Notes: generated from the letters alone by a model not told the origin. Shown: positions 1-6,111, counted from the first letter of the stretch. The stretch: 6,280 nucleotides of DNA from Deltaproteobacteria bacterium (GCA_011056825.1 DSBH01000241.1:1-6280), one strand, 5' to 3'. Numbers and translations: made by a program.

Positions 1-33
1 ATCCGTGAATGGACGCCGGTCATCACGACTTGA
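1..33 (+). CDS. C-terminal end of an upstream gene (partial, unidentified)
   Basis: Frame 1 is open from the window edge and reads IREWTPVITT before a TGA at 31-33. Ten residues are too few to name a family. It is preferred over frame 2 (17 codons, stop at 53-55) because its residue composition is more protein-like; frame 3 stops at once. If real, the upstream gene runs in the same direction as the cassette and ends 231 bp before the glycosyltransferase start. Evidence is weak because of the length. Confidence 0.35.
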   Translation: MREWTPVITT

Positions 34-57
34 CCTTCAAGTGGAATTTTGTTAAAG
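30..57 (+). promoter_or_regulatory. weak sigma70-like promoter candidate
   Basis: TTGACC at 30-35 matches five of six bases of the -35 consensus. TTAAAG at 52-57, 16 bp further on, matches three of six bases of the -10 consensus. A second AT-rich hexamer, TTTAAT at 68-73, matches TATAAT at five of six but has no good -35 partner. Either would start transcription upstream of the structured leader of the glycosyltransferase gene. A match of this quality is expected by chance often enough that it is only a candidate. Confidence 0.18.
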
Positions 58-86
58 AGGGCATCCTTTTAATTGCGGGAGGATGA

Positions 87-142
87 GATCGTCGGCATGT
101 AACGGAGTCCTTCCCGCGAAAGCAGGCGATGCCGACAGGATC
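87..142. repeat. nested palindrome, REP/dispersed-repeat-like element
   Basis: GTCGGCAT at 91-98 is the exact reverse complement of ATGCCGAC at 129-136. Adding GATC at 87-90 and GATC at 139-142, with AG at 137-138 as a bulge, gives a 12-bp stem. Inside it, CCCGC (113-117) and GCAGG (122-126) pair around a GAAA tetraloop with one C-A mismatch. Sequences of the type TTCCCGCGAAAGCGGG are common as dispersed intergenic repeats in many Desulfobacterota and other proteobacterial genomes; that link is from memory. Whether this copy belongs to a family in its own genome cannot be seen from a single window. Confidence 0.5.
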
Positions 143-232
143 AGGCTGGCGTCTTTTTCAACACGTTGCCGACAAAGGGCCTGTTTGAAGTTAGGCCGGA
201 GGCGGTGTTTCCGCCGCATCATAAAGCGAAGT

Positions 233-255
233 CCCCGGGGCTTGCCGGGGAAGGA
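233..255 (+). promoter_or_regulatory. Shine-Dalgarno of the glycosyltransferase gene within a GC hairpin
   Basis: GGGGAAGGA at 247-255 is a good Shine-Dalgarno, ending 9 nt before the ATG at 265, and it decides the start of the glycosyltransferase. Its first four G residues are the 3' arm of a 6-bp GC hairpin (CCCCGG 233-238 with CCGGGG 245-250, loop GGCTTG). Pairing would partly hide the ribosome-binding site, leaving AAGGA exposed. The hairpin is plain in the sequence; any role in translational control is inference. Confidence 0.55.
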
Positions 256-264
256 TGGTTGGTC

Positions 265-1542
265 ATGGGGCATACGTCTGCGGGGGGAAAGCATGGCAGC
301 GGCACCGATGAACCACTCTCGATTTGTCTCCTTTCCTATCGGGGGAATCCCACCTGCGGCGGCCAGGGTGTCTATATCAATTATCTCAGTCGCGCCCTGA
401 AGGACCTCGGGCACCGGGTGGATGTCATATCGGGACCGCCCTACCCGGAGCTCGATGACGGGATCGGTCTTATCAAGCTTCCCGGACTTGATCTCTACAA
501 TCCCGAACATCTCTTCCGCCCCGCGCGAATAACGAATCTCGTTTCTCCCCTGAACCAGCTCGAATTTCTCGGTATGTCCACCGGCGGCTTCCCCGAGCCA
601 TTTACCTTTGGATGGCGTGTTCTTCACTATTTCCGCGTCAAACATCCCCGCTACGATGTTGTTCACGACAATCAGTGTCTCGCCTACGGCCTGCTCGGTC
701 TGCCCCGTCTCGGCTATCCCACGGTTGCAACGATCCATCACCCCATAACGGTCGACCGTGACGTGGAAATCAGGTCAACAGGCTCGCTGTTCAAAAAATT
801 TAAAATATTCCGATGGTATTCATTTCTGGGCATGCAGAAGCGGGTAGCCCGGAAAATGGAGCCGATTATCACTGTTTCAAAATGTTCGAAGCGGGACATC
901 AGCCGGGATTTCAAGGCGGCGCAAAGCCGGTTCCGCGTGGTTCCCAACGGCATCAACACGGATTATTTTTATCCCCTTTCTAATGTGTCTCGAGCCGAAA
1001 ACAGGCTGTTTGTCACCAACAGCGCCGACACGCCTCTGAAAGGTCTCAGGTATCTTCTGCTGGCGGTACATTCGATCAGAAAACAGCGGGACATTCATTT
1101 GACCGTCGTGGGTACACCGAAGAAATACGGAGTCATCGAGAGACTGGTGAAGGAATTAAAAATCGGCGATAACGTTACGTTCACGGGACGGATCGAGTAC
1201 GAGGAATTCGCCCGGTACTACGCGGAAGCCACCATTGCGGTCATTCCCTCGATTTACGAGGGGTTTGGCATGCCCGTCGGCGAGGCCATGGCCTGCGGCG
1301 TTCCCGTGATCAGCACGACAGGGGGCGCCTTGCCGGAAGTGGTTGGTGACGCGGGCGTGCTGGTTCCACCGGGTGACGCGGCGGCTCTCGAGCGGGCGAT
1401 CATCGACTTGCTCGACAACCCGGAAAAACGTGAAAGGCTCGGCAAGGCGGGACTTCGGCGGGTACAGGAATCCTTTACGTGGCGCCATGCCGCCTTGAAA
1501 ACGGTCGACGTATACCGGGAGGCGATTCATGCTCACGGCTGA
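265..1542 (+). CDS. family 4 (GT-B fold) glycosyltransferase
   Basis: Retaining glycosyltransferase expected to move a sugar from a nucleotide-sugar donor to a lipid- or polymer-linked acceptor in the cytoplasm. The 425-residue length is normal for the family. Seen in order: N-terminal acceptor domain with a Gly-rich loop GGQGVYINYLSRAL (32-45); a His pair in TIHHP (156-160); the linker VSKCSKRDI (204-212); VPNGIN (226-231), the usual entry to the donor domain; DTPLKGL (255-261); TGRI (307-310); and PSIYEGFGMPVGEAMACGVP (328-347), containing the E-x7-E pair E332/E340 that binds the donor sugar. ATG 265 is chosen for its Shine-Dalgarno; a TTG at 166 would add 33 residues of unconvincing sequence. 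First gene of the cassette, overlapping the methyltransferase by 14 bp. Donor and acceptor cannot be told from sequence. Confidence 0.93.
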   Translation: MGHTSAGGKHGSGTDEPLSICLLSYRGNPTCGGQGVYINYLSRALKDLGHRVDVISGPPYPELDDGIGLIKLPGLDLYNPEHLFRPARITNLVSPLNQLEFLGMSTGGFPEPFTFGWRVLHYFRVKHPRYDVVHDNQCLAYGLLGLPRLGYPTVATIHHPITVDRDVEIRSTGSLFKKFKIFRWYSFLGMQKRVARKMEPIITVSKCSKRDISRDFKAAQSRFRVVPNGINTDYFYPLSNVSRAENRLFVTNSADTPLKGLRYLLLAVHSIRKQRDIHLTVVGTPKKYGVIERLVKELKIGDNVTFTGRIEYEEFARYYAEATIAVIPSIYEGFGMPVGEAMACGVPVISTTGGALPEVVGDAGVLVPPGDAAALERAIIDLLDNPEKRERLGKAGLRRVQESFTWRHAALKTVDVYREAIHAHG

Positions 1543-2230
1543 TTTTTCAAGGCTGGCCCTGAAACCGGGGGCCCTGTTTCTCGACGCGGGATGCGGAACG
1601 GGCCGCCACGCCTGTGAAGCCTATCGTCGGCCGGGCGTCGGCGTGGTCGGCGTGGACATGAACATGGATGATCTGCGAAAAGCGGCCTACACGCTGTTCA
1701 CAATGGAAAATGAAGCTGCTGGGTTCTGGGCCGTTTCCAGAGCGGACGTAACCCGCCTTCCATTCAAAGACGGTACGTTTGACGTTGTTCTCTGTTCGGA
1801 AGTACTTGAACATATTCCCGACAACCGCAGGGCCGTGAGCGAGCTGGTACGAGTTCTGAAAACAGGTGGAGACTGCGTGGTCACGGTGCCCCGTTATTTC
1901 CCCGAACGCATCTGCTGGGCTTTGTCGCGGGACTATCACAACGAACCGGGGGGACATATCCGCATCTATCGCAACAGGCAGTTACTGTCGCTTCTCGAGA
2001 ATGCCGGTCTCCGGTTTATCCGGATGGAATACCGCCACGCCCTTCACTCGCCCTACTGGTGGCTGAAGTGCCTCGTGGGACACAGGCGCGAGGATTCGCG
2101 GCTGGTGAACTGTTATCTACGGTTCCTCGAGTGGGATATCATGAAGCAACCGCGGATAACAAGAATGCTTGACCGGCTTCTGAATCCTCTCATCTCGAAA
2201 AGCGTTGTTTTTTATTTGAAAAAGAATTGA
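1529..2230 (+). CDS. class I SAM-dependent methyltransferase (Methyltransf_11 type)
   Basis: Transfers a methyl group from S-adenosylmethionine to an unknown acceptor, here probably a sugar or lipid intermediate of the cassette. The Rossmann-fold motifs are clear: motif I DAGCGTG (19-25), acidic residue D43 in VVGVDMN after strand 2 (ribose binding), ADVTRLPF (72-79), and DGTFDVVLCSEVLEHI (81-96), followed by LVRVLKTGGDCVVTVPR with the post-motif GG. After about residue 120 comes a less conserved region rich in Arg, Trp and Tyr, typical of the acceptor-binding cap. 233 residues is usual. GGGAGG at 1517-1522 lies 6 nt before ATG 1529, inside the end of the glycosyltransferase gene. The 14-bp overlap argues for co-translation and a shared pathway. 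O-, N- or C-specificity is not evident. Confidence 0.92.
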   Translation: MLTADFSRLALKPGALFLDAGCGTGRHACEAYRRPGVGVVGVDMNMDDLRKAAYTLFTMENEAAGFWAVSRADVTRLPFKDGTFDVVLCSEVLEHIPDNRRAVSELVRVLKTGGDCVVTVPRYFPERICWALSRDYHNEPGGHIRIYRNRQLLSLLENAGLRFIRMEYRHALHSPYWWLKCLVGHRREDSRLVNCYLRFLEWDIMKQPRITRMLDRLLNPLISKSVVFYLKKN

Positions 2231-2350
2231 CGGTTGTGAAAAAAGGCCCTATGCTCCTTCACTGCGCCTGCGATGTCGTCACGGGTGGAGTCGCGGCACT
2301 TTGGCGGCGGCGTTAAAAAATAATAAAAGACCATGAGGAATTGCTGAGAC
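2231..2350 (+). other. intergenic gap without a supported gene
   Basis: A 120-bp spacer between the methyltransferase and the toroid protein, much longer than the other tight junctions. It contains a possible 21-codon ORF (ATG 2251, TAA 2314-2316, preceded by AAAAAAGG) that resembles nothing I know. It ends in an A-rich run (2314-2329) just before the next Shine-Dalgarno. No terminator hairpin with a T-run is visible. A TTGGCG (2301) / TAAAAG (2324) pair with 17-bp spacing exists but would start transcription within the ribosome-binding site, so it is not annotated as a promoter. Confidence 0.4.
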
Positions 2351-3484
2351 ATGGAACTGATTCTTCCCAGGAAAGCGAGCAATCCCGCTATCGACATCGA
2401 TCTTATGGCATCATTCATCACCGGTCTTCAGAAAAAAAGCGGCGAGATTCCCTGGTCCAGGGGCGGTAAAACAGATCCCTGGGACCACGTGGAAAGCGCG
2501 ATGGGACTCGCAGTCGCAGGCTGCCTGGACGAGGCGAAACGGGCGTATGAATGGATGGCGGCGACCCAGCTCGATGACGGAAGCTGGTGGGCGTCCTATC
2601 GGAACGGGACCCCGGATGACATGACGAAAGATTCAAACATGTCGTCCTACATGGCCGTCGGCGCTTATCACTATTACCTGGTAACGGGCGATGATGATTT
2701 TCTCCGCCGCATCTGGCCGGCGGTGAAAAGAGGAGTTGAGTTCGCTCTCAGCCTGCAGGCGCCCTCCGGACAAATCTACTGGGCGAAAAACAAAGAGGGG
2801 GAAGTGGACCGCATGTCGCTTCTCACCGGTTGCAGCTCCATCTTCATGAGCCTCAAGTGTGCCCTCGCCTCGGCAAAGGTTCTCGGCGAATCCCACCCCC
2901 GATGGGAAAGAGCGTTGCAGAAACTGGGCGATGCCCTGAGAAACAAGCCCAGCCTTTTTAACATGATAAAATCGCGTTATTCCATGGACTGGTATTATCC
3001 TGTTCTCTGCGGGGCGGTTACCGGGAGGGAAGGTCGCGCGAGAATCGACAGGCACTGGCACCGGTTCGTTGTTCCAAACTGGGGTATCCGGTGTGTATCG
3101 GATCGTCCGTGGGTTACCATGGCCGAATCAGCGGAGTTCATCATCACGCTGGCCGCCATCGGCGATTTCGAACAGGCCAGGGCGGTGCTGCGCTGGATAG
3201 AAAACAAGAAATATGACGACGGATCCTACTGGATGGGAGTCACCTTCCCGGATTCGGTCATATGGCCTGAAGAGCGTACGTCCTGGACCAGCGCCGCGAT
3301 TATTCTCGCCTGGGACGTACTGTCTGATATTTCGCCGGCGTCCCGGCTTTTCAGCCATGCCTTCTGGACGACGGATATTTCCGAAACAGCCGATAGTGAT
3401 GACTTGATCGTCTCCGGTGAACCGGGTAAAGTGGCCGCTGGTCGCCGTTCACGCGAGTGGCCCGCCGAAGACGCCCGGAGCTGA
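2351..3484 (+). CDS. alpha/alpha-toroid protein, six-hairpin glycosidase / prenyltransferase-like fold
   Basis: A 377-residue helical protein with paired helices and aromatic Gly turns, as in six-hairpin glycosidases and in prenyltransferase/terpene-cyclase toroids. Seen: a QW-like turn QLDDGSW (73-79), a second QAPSGQIYW (136-144), a third YDDGSYW (288-294), and a block around residues 107-132 (YYLVTGDDDFLRRIWPAVKR) that strongly resembles the 'tGD..fl...wP.vkra' segment of six-hairpin glycosidases. SWTSAAIILAWDVL (311-324) closes the last hairpin. Residues from about 330 look unstructured. No DxDD of class II terpene cyclases is present, so the name 'prenyltransferase', common for such proteins, should not be read as an activity. 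No signal peptide, so probably cytosolic. Acidic candidates are D89-D90, D94 and E307-E308. Start ATG 2351 follows GAGGA (2335-2339). Fold fairly sure, function unknown. Confidence 0.82.
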   Translation: MELILPRKASNPAIDIDLMASFITGLQKKSGEIPWSRGGKTDPWDHVESAMGLAVAGCLDEAKRAYEWMAATQLDDGSWWASYRNGTPDDMTKDSNMSSYMAVGAYHYYLVTGDDDFLRRIWPAVKRGVEFALSLQAPSGQIYWAKNKEGEVDRMSLLTGCSSIFMSLKCALASAKVLGESHPRWERALQKLGDALRNKPSLFNMIKSRYSMDWYYPVLCGAVTGREGRARIDRHWHRFVVPNWGIRCVSDRPWVTMAESAEFIITLAAIGDFEQARAVLRWIENKKYDDGSYWMGVTFPDSVIWPEERTSWTSAAIILAWDVLSDISPASRLFSHAFWTTDISETADSDDLIVSGEPGKVAAGRRSREWPAEDARS

Positions 3485-3489
3485 AACCC

Positions 3490-4215
3490 GTGAAACGGGA
3501 TCATCGCCCTTATTACATAAAATATTGTGACCTGACCTTTCAGCGCTGGTATGTCCGGCATTTCCTTCGTCCCCAGTTCGAGTATCTCGGCGAAGGATTC
3601 ACATTCATGAAACCATGGTACGTGGAAGTTTTCCAGGGGCCTGTCTACCTTGGTGATTTTGCCAATGTCATCGCGACGCCCGACAGGCGGGTTCGTCTGA
3701 CCGTCTGGCCTGAGGAAGAAGGACGGGGAGGCGGTATTTACATAGGTAAACACGCGCTCATCTGTCCCGGTACGCGGATCAGTTCTGCCAGGAAGATCAC
3801 CATCGGAGATAATTGCATGATGGCGTCGGATTGCTACATCACCGACTCAGACTGGCACGGCATTTATGACCGTAACTCTCCGCTGGGGCATACGGAACCG
3901 ATAGAAATCGGCGACAATGTATGGATCGGCGACAGCGCCATTATATGTAAAGGTGTCACCATCGGCGACAACAGCGTCATCGGCGCCGGATCGGTGGTGG
4001 TGAAGAATGTCCCGGCAAATGTCGTATGCGCCGGTAATCCCGCCGTGGTTGTGAGGAATCTTGATCCCGGTAAAGCAATGATCACCAGGGCTCAGTGGTT
4101 CGCCGATCCCCTTGCTCTCAAGCAGGAATTTGACGCAATCGATCGCCGGAAGCTGAAAGGCAACACCATGATCCGTTGGACAAGGTCGCTCCTGTTCCCG
4201 CGCAGGGGTGACTGA
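3490..4215 (+). CDS. left-handed beta-helix (hexapeptide repeat) acyltransferase, probable O-acetyltransferase
   Basis: Expected to transfer an acyl group, most often acetyl from acetyl-CoA, to a sugar hydroxyl; such enzymes work as trimers in the cytoplasm. The 241 residues hold an N-terminal non-repeat part (1-80) and then hexapeptide repeats: IYIGKHALICPGTRI (83-97), ITIGDNCMMASDCYI (103-117), and IEIGDNVWIGDSAIICKGVT (138-157), continuing through IGAGSVVVKNVPANVVCAGNPA to about residue 185. The loop DSDWHGIYDR (119-128) interrupts the helix. H123 is the likely catalytic base, by analogy with maltose/galactoside acetyltransferases. GTG 3490 is chosen because GGAG (3477-3480) lies 9 nt upstream and the preceding stop is 5 bp away; GTG 3457 would overlap the upstream gene by 28 bp and add 11 basic residues. 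The tight junction with the toroid gene suggests one transcript. Confidence 0.88.
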   Translation: MKRDHRPYYIKYCDLTFQRWYVRHFLRPQFEYLGEGFTFMKPWYVEVFQGPVYLGDFANVIATPDRRVRLTVWPEEEGRGGGIYIGKHALICPGTRISSARKITIGDNCMMASDCYITDSDWHGIYDRNSPLGHTEPIEIGDNVWIGDSAIICKGVTIGDNSVIGAGSVVVKNVPANVVCAGNPAVVVRNLDPGKAMITRAQWFADPLALKQEFDAIDRRKLKGNTMIRWTRSLLFPRRGD

Positions 4216-4235
4216 CAGGCAGGGGAAGAATTGTC

Positions 4236-4337
4236 ATGAGAAACCGAATGGGAAACGCACGATCCGACCGTGCAGTCCGGGAAACCGGCACACGCTGCAG
4301 GGCCTTGCCGTTGCGGCGCCGGCGGGTGAAACCATGA
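4236..4337 (+). CDS. small Arg-rich ORF, possible leader peptide coupled to the radical SAM gene
   Basis: A 33-codon ORF in the 118-bp gap before the radical SAM gene. It has its own Shine-Dalgarno (AGGGGAAG, 4221-4228, 7 nt from ATG 4236), better than the weak GGGTGA (4324-4329) in front of the downstream start. Its TGA (4335-4337) overlaps that start ATG (4334-4336) as ATGA, the usual geometry of translational coupling. The peptide begins MRNRMGNAR and ends RRRRVKP; 11 of 33 residues are Arg, and it has one Cys (C21). No known family. Arg-rich frames arise easily in GC-rich DNA, so coding is uncertain. The other reading is plain spacer, or an N-terminal extension of the radical SAM gene from GTG 4208. 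Confidence 0.35.
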   Translation: MRNRMGNARSDRAVRETGTRCRALPLRRRRVKP

Positions 4338-5998
4338 AGATGGCAATAATCGCTCCTCCTTATCCGCTCGAAGAGGCGCCGGCGCCACCGCTGGGGGTTA
4401 CCTACGTGGCGGCGGCCTGTGAAGCCGCCGGCGCGGAGGTCAGAATTTTTGATTACATCGTGTCCCGGTACACGAAAGAAAAATTCGAGGAGGAGCTGGG
4501 GCGGTTCCCCGCCGACGTGGTGGGCGCCACGTCGGTGACCATGAATTTTTTCGGCGCCCTTCGCATTATTCAAGACGCGAAGAGCATCGATCCGGGCGTC
4601 GTAACGGTGATGGGGGGTCCCCACGTTACTTTTGACGCGGTAGAAACCCTGCGACGATACCCGGATGTCGACATCATCGTCATGGGTGAGGGGGAAGAAA
4701 CTGTTCGTGAACTGGTCCCGATACTTGACGGCGGAGGCGACCTTTCGACGGTTCGAGGGATCGCCTTTCGATCCGACGGGGGAATCGTCGTAACGGAAGC
4801 GAGGGAACTGATCCGCGATCTGGATTCGCTGCCCCTTCCGGCGCGCCACCTGTTGCCGATATCCCGGTACCGTGCGCTCGGATTCCCCGTGAGCATCATA
4901 ACGAGCCGGGGATGTCCCAATTCCTGCATATTCTGTCTCGGACGCCGCATGGTGGGAAAGCGGGTGCGGCACCGGAGCGCCGTCGCCGTTGTCGACGAGA
5001 TAGAACATATTCTTTCTTACGGTTTTTCGAGAGTAAACGTGGCCGACGATATCTTTACGGCAAATCCGGAAAAAGTAAGCGCGGTCTGCCGGGAAATCCG
5101 CCGCCGTGATGTACGCTTTACCTGGAGCGCCTTTTCCCGGGTCAACACCGTTACGCCCGAAATGCTTGCCGAAATGCGGGACGCCGGGTGCGACGCCGTG
5201 AGTTTCGGCATCGAGTCGGGAAACCCTGACATGCTGAAGCGGGTTAAAAAGGGGATTACGCTGAAACAGGCCAGGAACGCCGTTCAAATGTGTAAAGGCG
5301 AAGGAGTACTGGCGCACGCGTCGTTTATAGTCGGTTTGCCCGGCGAAACGGCCGAAACACTGGAAGATACAAGGTCGTTTGCTGAAAGCCTCGGTATTCT
5401 CTACGGGTTTCATTTTCTTGCGCCTTTTCCCGGCACAACGGTCCGTGAGGATATCGATCGTTACGATCTCGAGATTCTCACCGACGACTGGGACCGCTAT
5501 GACGCGAACAGCGCCATCGTGCGGACCTCGTCACTCAGCGCCGAGGAGATGAATCGTTTCGTGGCGGATCTCGAGACAAAACACCGGGCGAACTGGGAGG
5601 CGTCGCTTCAACGGTATTACGAGGGAACGGCGTCAGGAAAAGAATACATCAGTGTTGAAGGGCAGCTGCGGACGAAAATAATTTTTAAAATTCTTTCGGA
5701 AGACCTGGTTGAACGTTTCGGTACGATCGATCCGATTCGAAGGGCGGACGACAGTGATGACGCGGTCGACATGTTCTGTGAAAACGTCGCCGCCGCAGTC
5801 GGCGGCGACAGGGACCTCGCGGCGCGGACAATCCGGGACCTCGTTGATCGAGGGCTCATAGCATTTCGAAGTAAGGGTGAACGAACGACCTGGTTCTGGA
5901 CGCCCTGCGGCCGCGCCAGTGCGGAACGGCCGCACCCGAAGGAAAGTACCGTCACGCCGGTTGCCCTTCACGAGGCCTCGGCATACCGCCTGGCCTAG
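4334..5998 (+). CDS. cobalamin-binding radical SAM protein (class B methyltransferase-like)
   Basis: Iron-sulfur enzyme that cleaves SAM to a 5'-deoxyadenosyl radical; B12-binding members often methylate unactivated carbon or phosphorus, while others make rings or rearrangements. From ATG 4334 it has 554 residues. Residues 1-135 form a B12-binding Rossmann domain starting MKMAIIAPPYP, with MGGPHVTF (93-100) and GEGEETV (118-124). No DxHxxG motif is seen, so cobalamin is probably bound without a His ligand, as in other class B enzymes. The radical SAM core has C194, C198 and C201 (CxxxCxxC) for the 4Fe-4S cluster, then FGIESGNPDMLKRVKKG (291-307) and FIVGLPGET (331-339). A C-terminal part (about 430-525) ends in a winged-helix-like stretch (LAARTIRDLVDRGLIAF) and a loose tail. 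An alternative GTG start at 4208 adds 42 unconvincing residues and lacks a spaced Shine-Dalgarno. The substrate is unknown, presumably the cassette's glycan or lipid. Confidence 0.92.
   Translation: MKMAIIAPPYPLEEAPAPPLGVTYVAAACEAAGAEVRIFDYIVSRYTKEKFEEELGRFPADVVGATSVTMNFFGALRIIQDAKSIDPGVVTVMGGPHVTFDAVETLRRYPDVDIIVMGEGEETVRELVPILDGGGDLSTVRGIAFRSDGGIVVTEARELIRDLDSLPLPARHLLPISRYRALGFPVSIITSRGCPNSCIFCLGRRMVGKRVRHRSAVAVVDEIEHILSYGFSRVNVADDIFTANPEKVSAVCREIRRRDVRFTWSAFSRVNTVTPEMLAEMRDAGCDAVSFGIESGNPDMLKRVKKGITLKQARNAVQMCKGEGVLAHASFIVGLPGETAETLEDTRSFAESLGILYGFHFLAPFPGTTVREDIDRYDLEILTDDWDRYDANSAIVRTSSLSAEEMNRFVADLETKHRANWEASLQRYYEGTASGKEYISVEGQLRTKIIFKILSEDLVERFGTIDPIRRADDSDDAVDMFCENVAAAVGGDRDLAARTIRDLVDRGLIAFRSKGERTTWFWTPCGRASAERPHPKESTVTPVALHEASAYRLA
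5786..5809. repeat. perfect 10-bp stem inverted repeat inside the radical SAM gene
   Basis: GTCGCCGCCG (5786-5795) and CGGCGGCGAC (5800-5809) are exact reverse complements around a CAGT loop. It lies in the C-terminal part of the radical SAM gene and encodes NVAAAVGGD, so part of it follows from GC-rich Ala/Gly codons. There is no T-run after it on either strand. Confidence 0.6.
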
Positions 5999-6111
5999 GC
6001 AACAGGGAGACTCGGCGCCCGCTTACGCCATCATGATTCAATGCAGGACCATGATGTGATTCGTCAGGCGTTCATTCGTGCGAATAAAAACGGAACCGCG
6101 TGAACGGATCA
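5999..6111. other. convergent intergenic region
   Basis: The 113 bp lie between the cassette's last stop and the stop of the minus-strand gene. A 7-bp inverted repeat, CATCATG (6029-6035) with CATGATG (6050-6056) around 14 nt, is visible but AT-rich and has no T-run on either side, so it is a poor terminator. No clear plus-strand terminator for the cassette was found; no gene is supported here. Confidence 0.4.

Larger units (their letters stand above)
34..264 (+). other. structured non-coding leader of the cassette
   Basis: No convincing gene was found in these 231 bp. An open frame from 83 shares its direction but reads Arg/Ser/Pro-rich and runs on into the glycosyltransferase in the wrong frame, so I treat it as non-coding. 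The stretch holds four inverted repeats: the nested palindrome at 87-142; GGCCT 178-182 with AGGCC 193-197 (10-nt loop); GGCGG 201-205 with CCGCC 211-215 (5-nt loop); and CCCCGG 233-238 with CCGGGG 245-250 (6-nt loop). None is followed by a T-run on the plus strand, so none looks like an intrinsic terminator. A folded 5' leader or repeat-derived spacer are both possible. Confidence 0.5.

Noticed and set aside
166..264. 33-residue N-terminal extension of the glycosyltransferase from TTG 166
   Set aside because: No ribosome-binding site at 166, the region is hairpin-rich, and ATG 265 has a good Shine-Dalgarno.
83..400. 105-codon plus-strand ORF preceded by GGGAGG at 77-82
   Set aside because: The GGGAGG abuts the ATG with no spacing, the protein is Arg/Ser-rich without family features, and it overlaps the glycosyltransferase in another frame.
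52..741. 229-codon minus-strand ORF opposite the glycosyltransferase
   Set aside because: It lies antisense to a gene with clear GT4 motifs, shows no recognisable motif and has no spaced ribosome-binding site; a shadow of GC-rich coding DNA.
1283..1294. 12-bp palindrome AGGCCATGGCCT in the glycosyltransferase gene
   Set aside because: It encodes the conserved EAMAC donor-site segment, so protein constraint and GC-rich codons explain it.
2251..2316. 21-codon ORF between the methyltransferase and toroid genes
   Set aside because: Very short, modest ribosome-binding site, no overlap with the next gene and no recognisable sequence; chance is likely.
2301..2329. TTGGCG / TAAAAG promoter-like pair with 17-bp spacing
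   Set aside because: The predicted start would fall on the Shine-Dalgarno of the next gene, leaving no functional leader.
4208..4333. 42-residue N-terminal extension of the radical SAM protein from GTG 4208
   Set aside because: The B12 domain normally starts at MKMAIIAPP; the extension has no fold-like features and no correctly spaced Shine-Dalgarno.
4118..5413. 431-codon minus-strand ORF opposite the radical SAM gene
   Set aside because: Long, but its His/Arg/Gly-rich sequence mirrors the codons of the radical SAM gene, whose B12 and cluster motifs are unmistakable.
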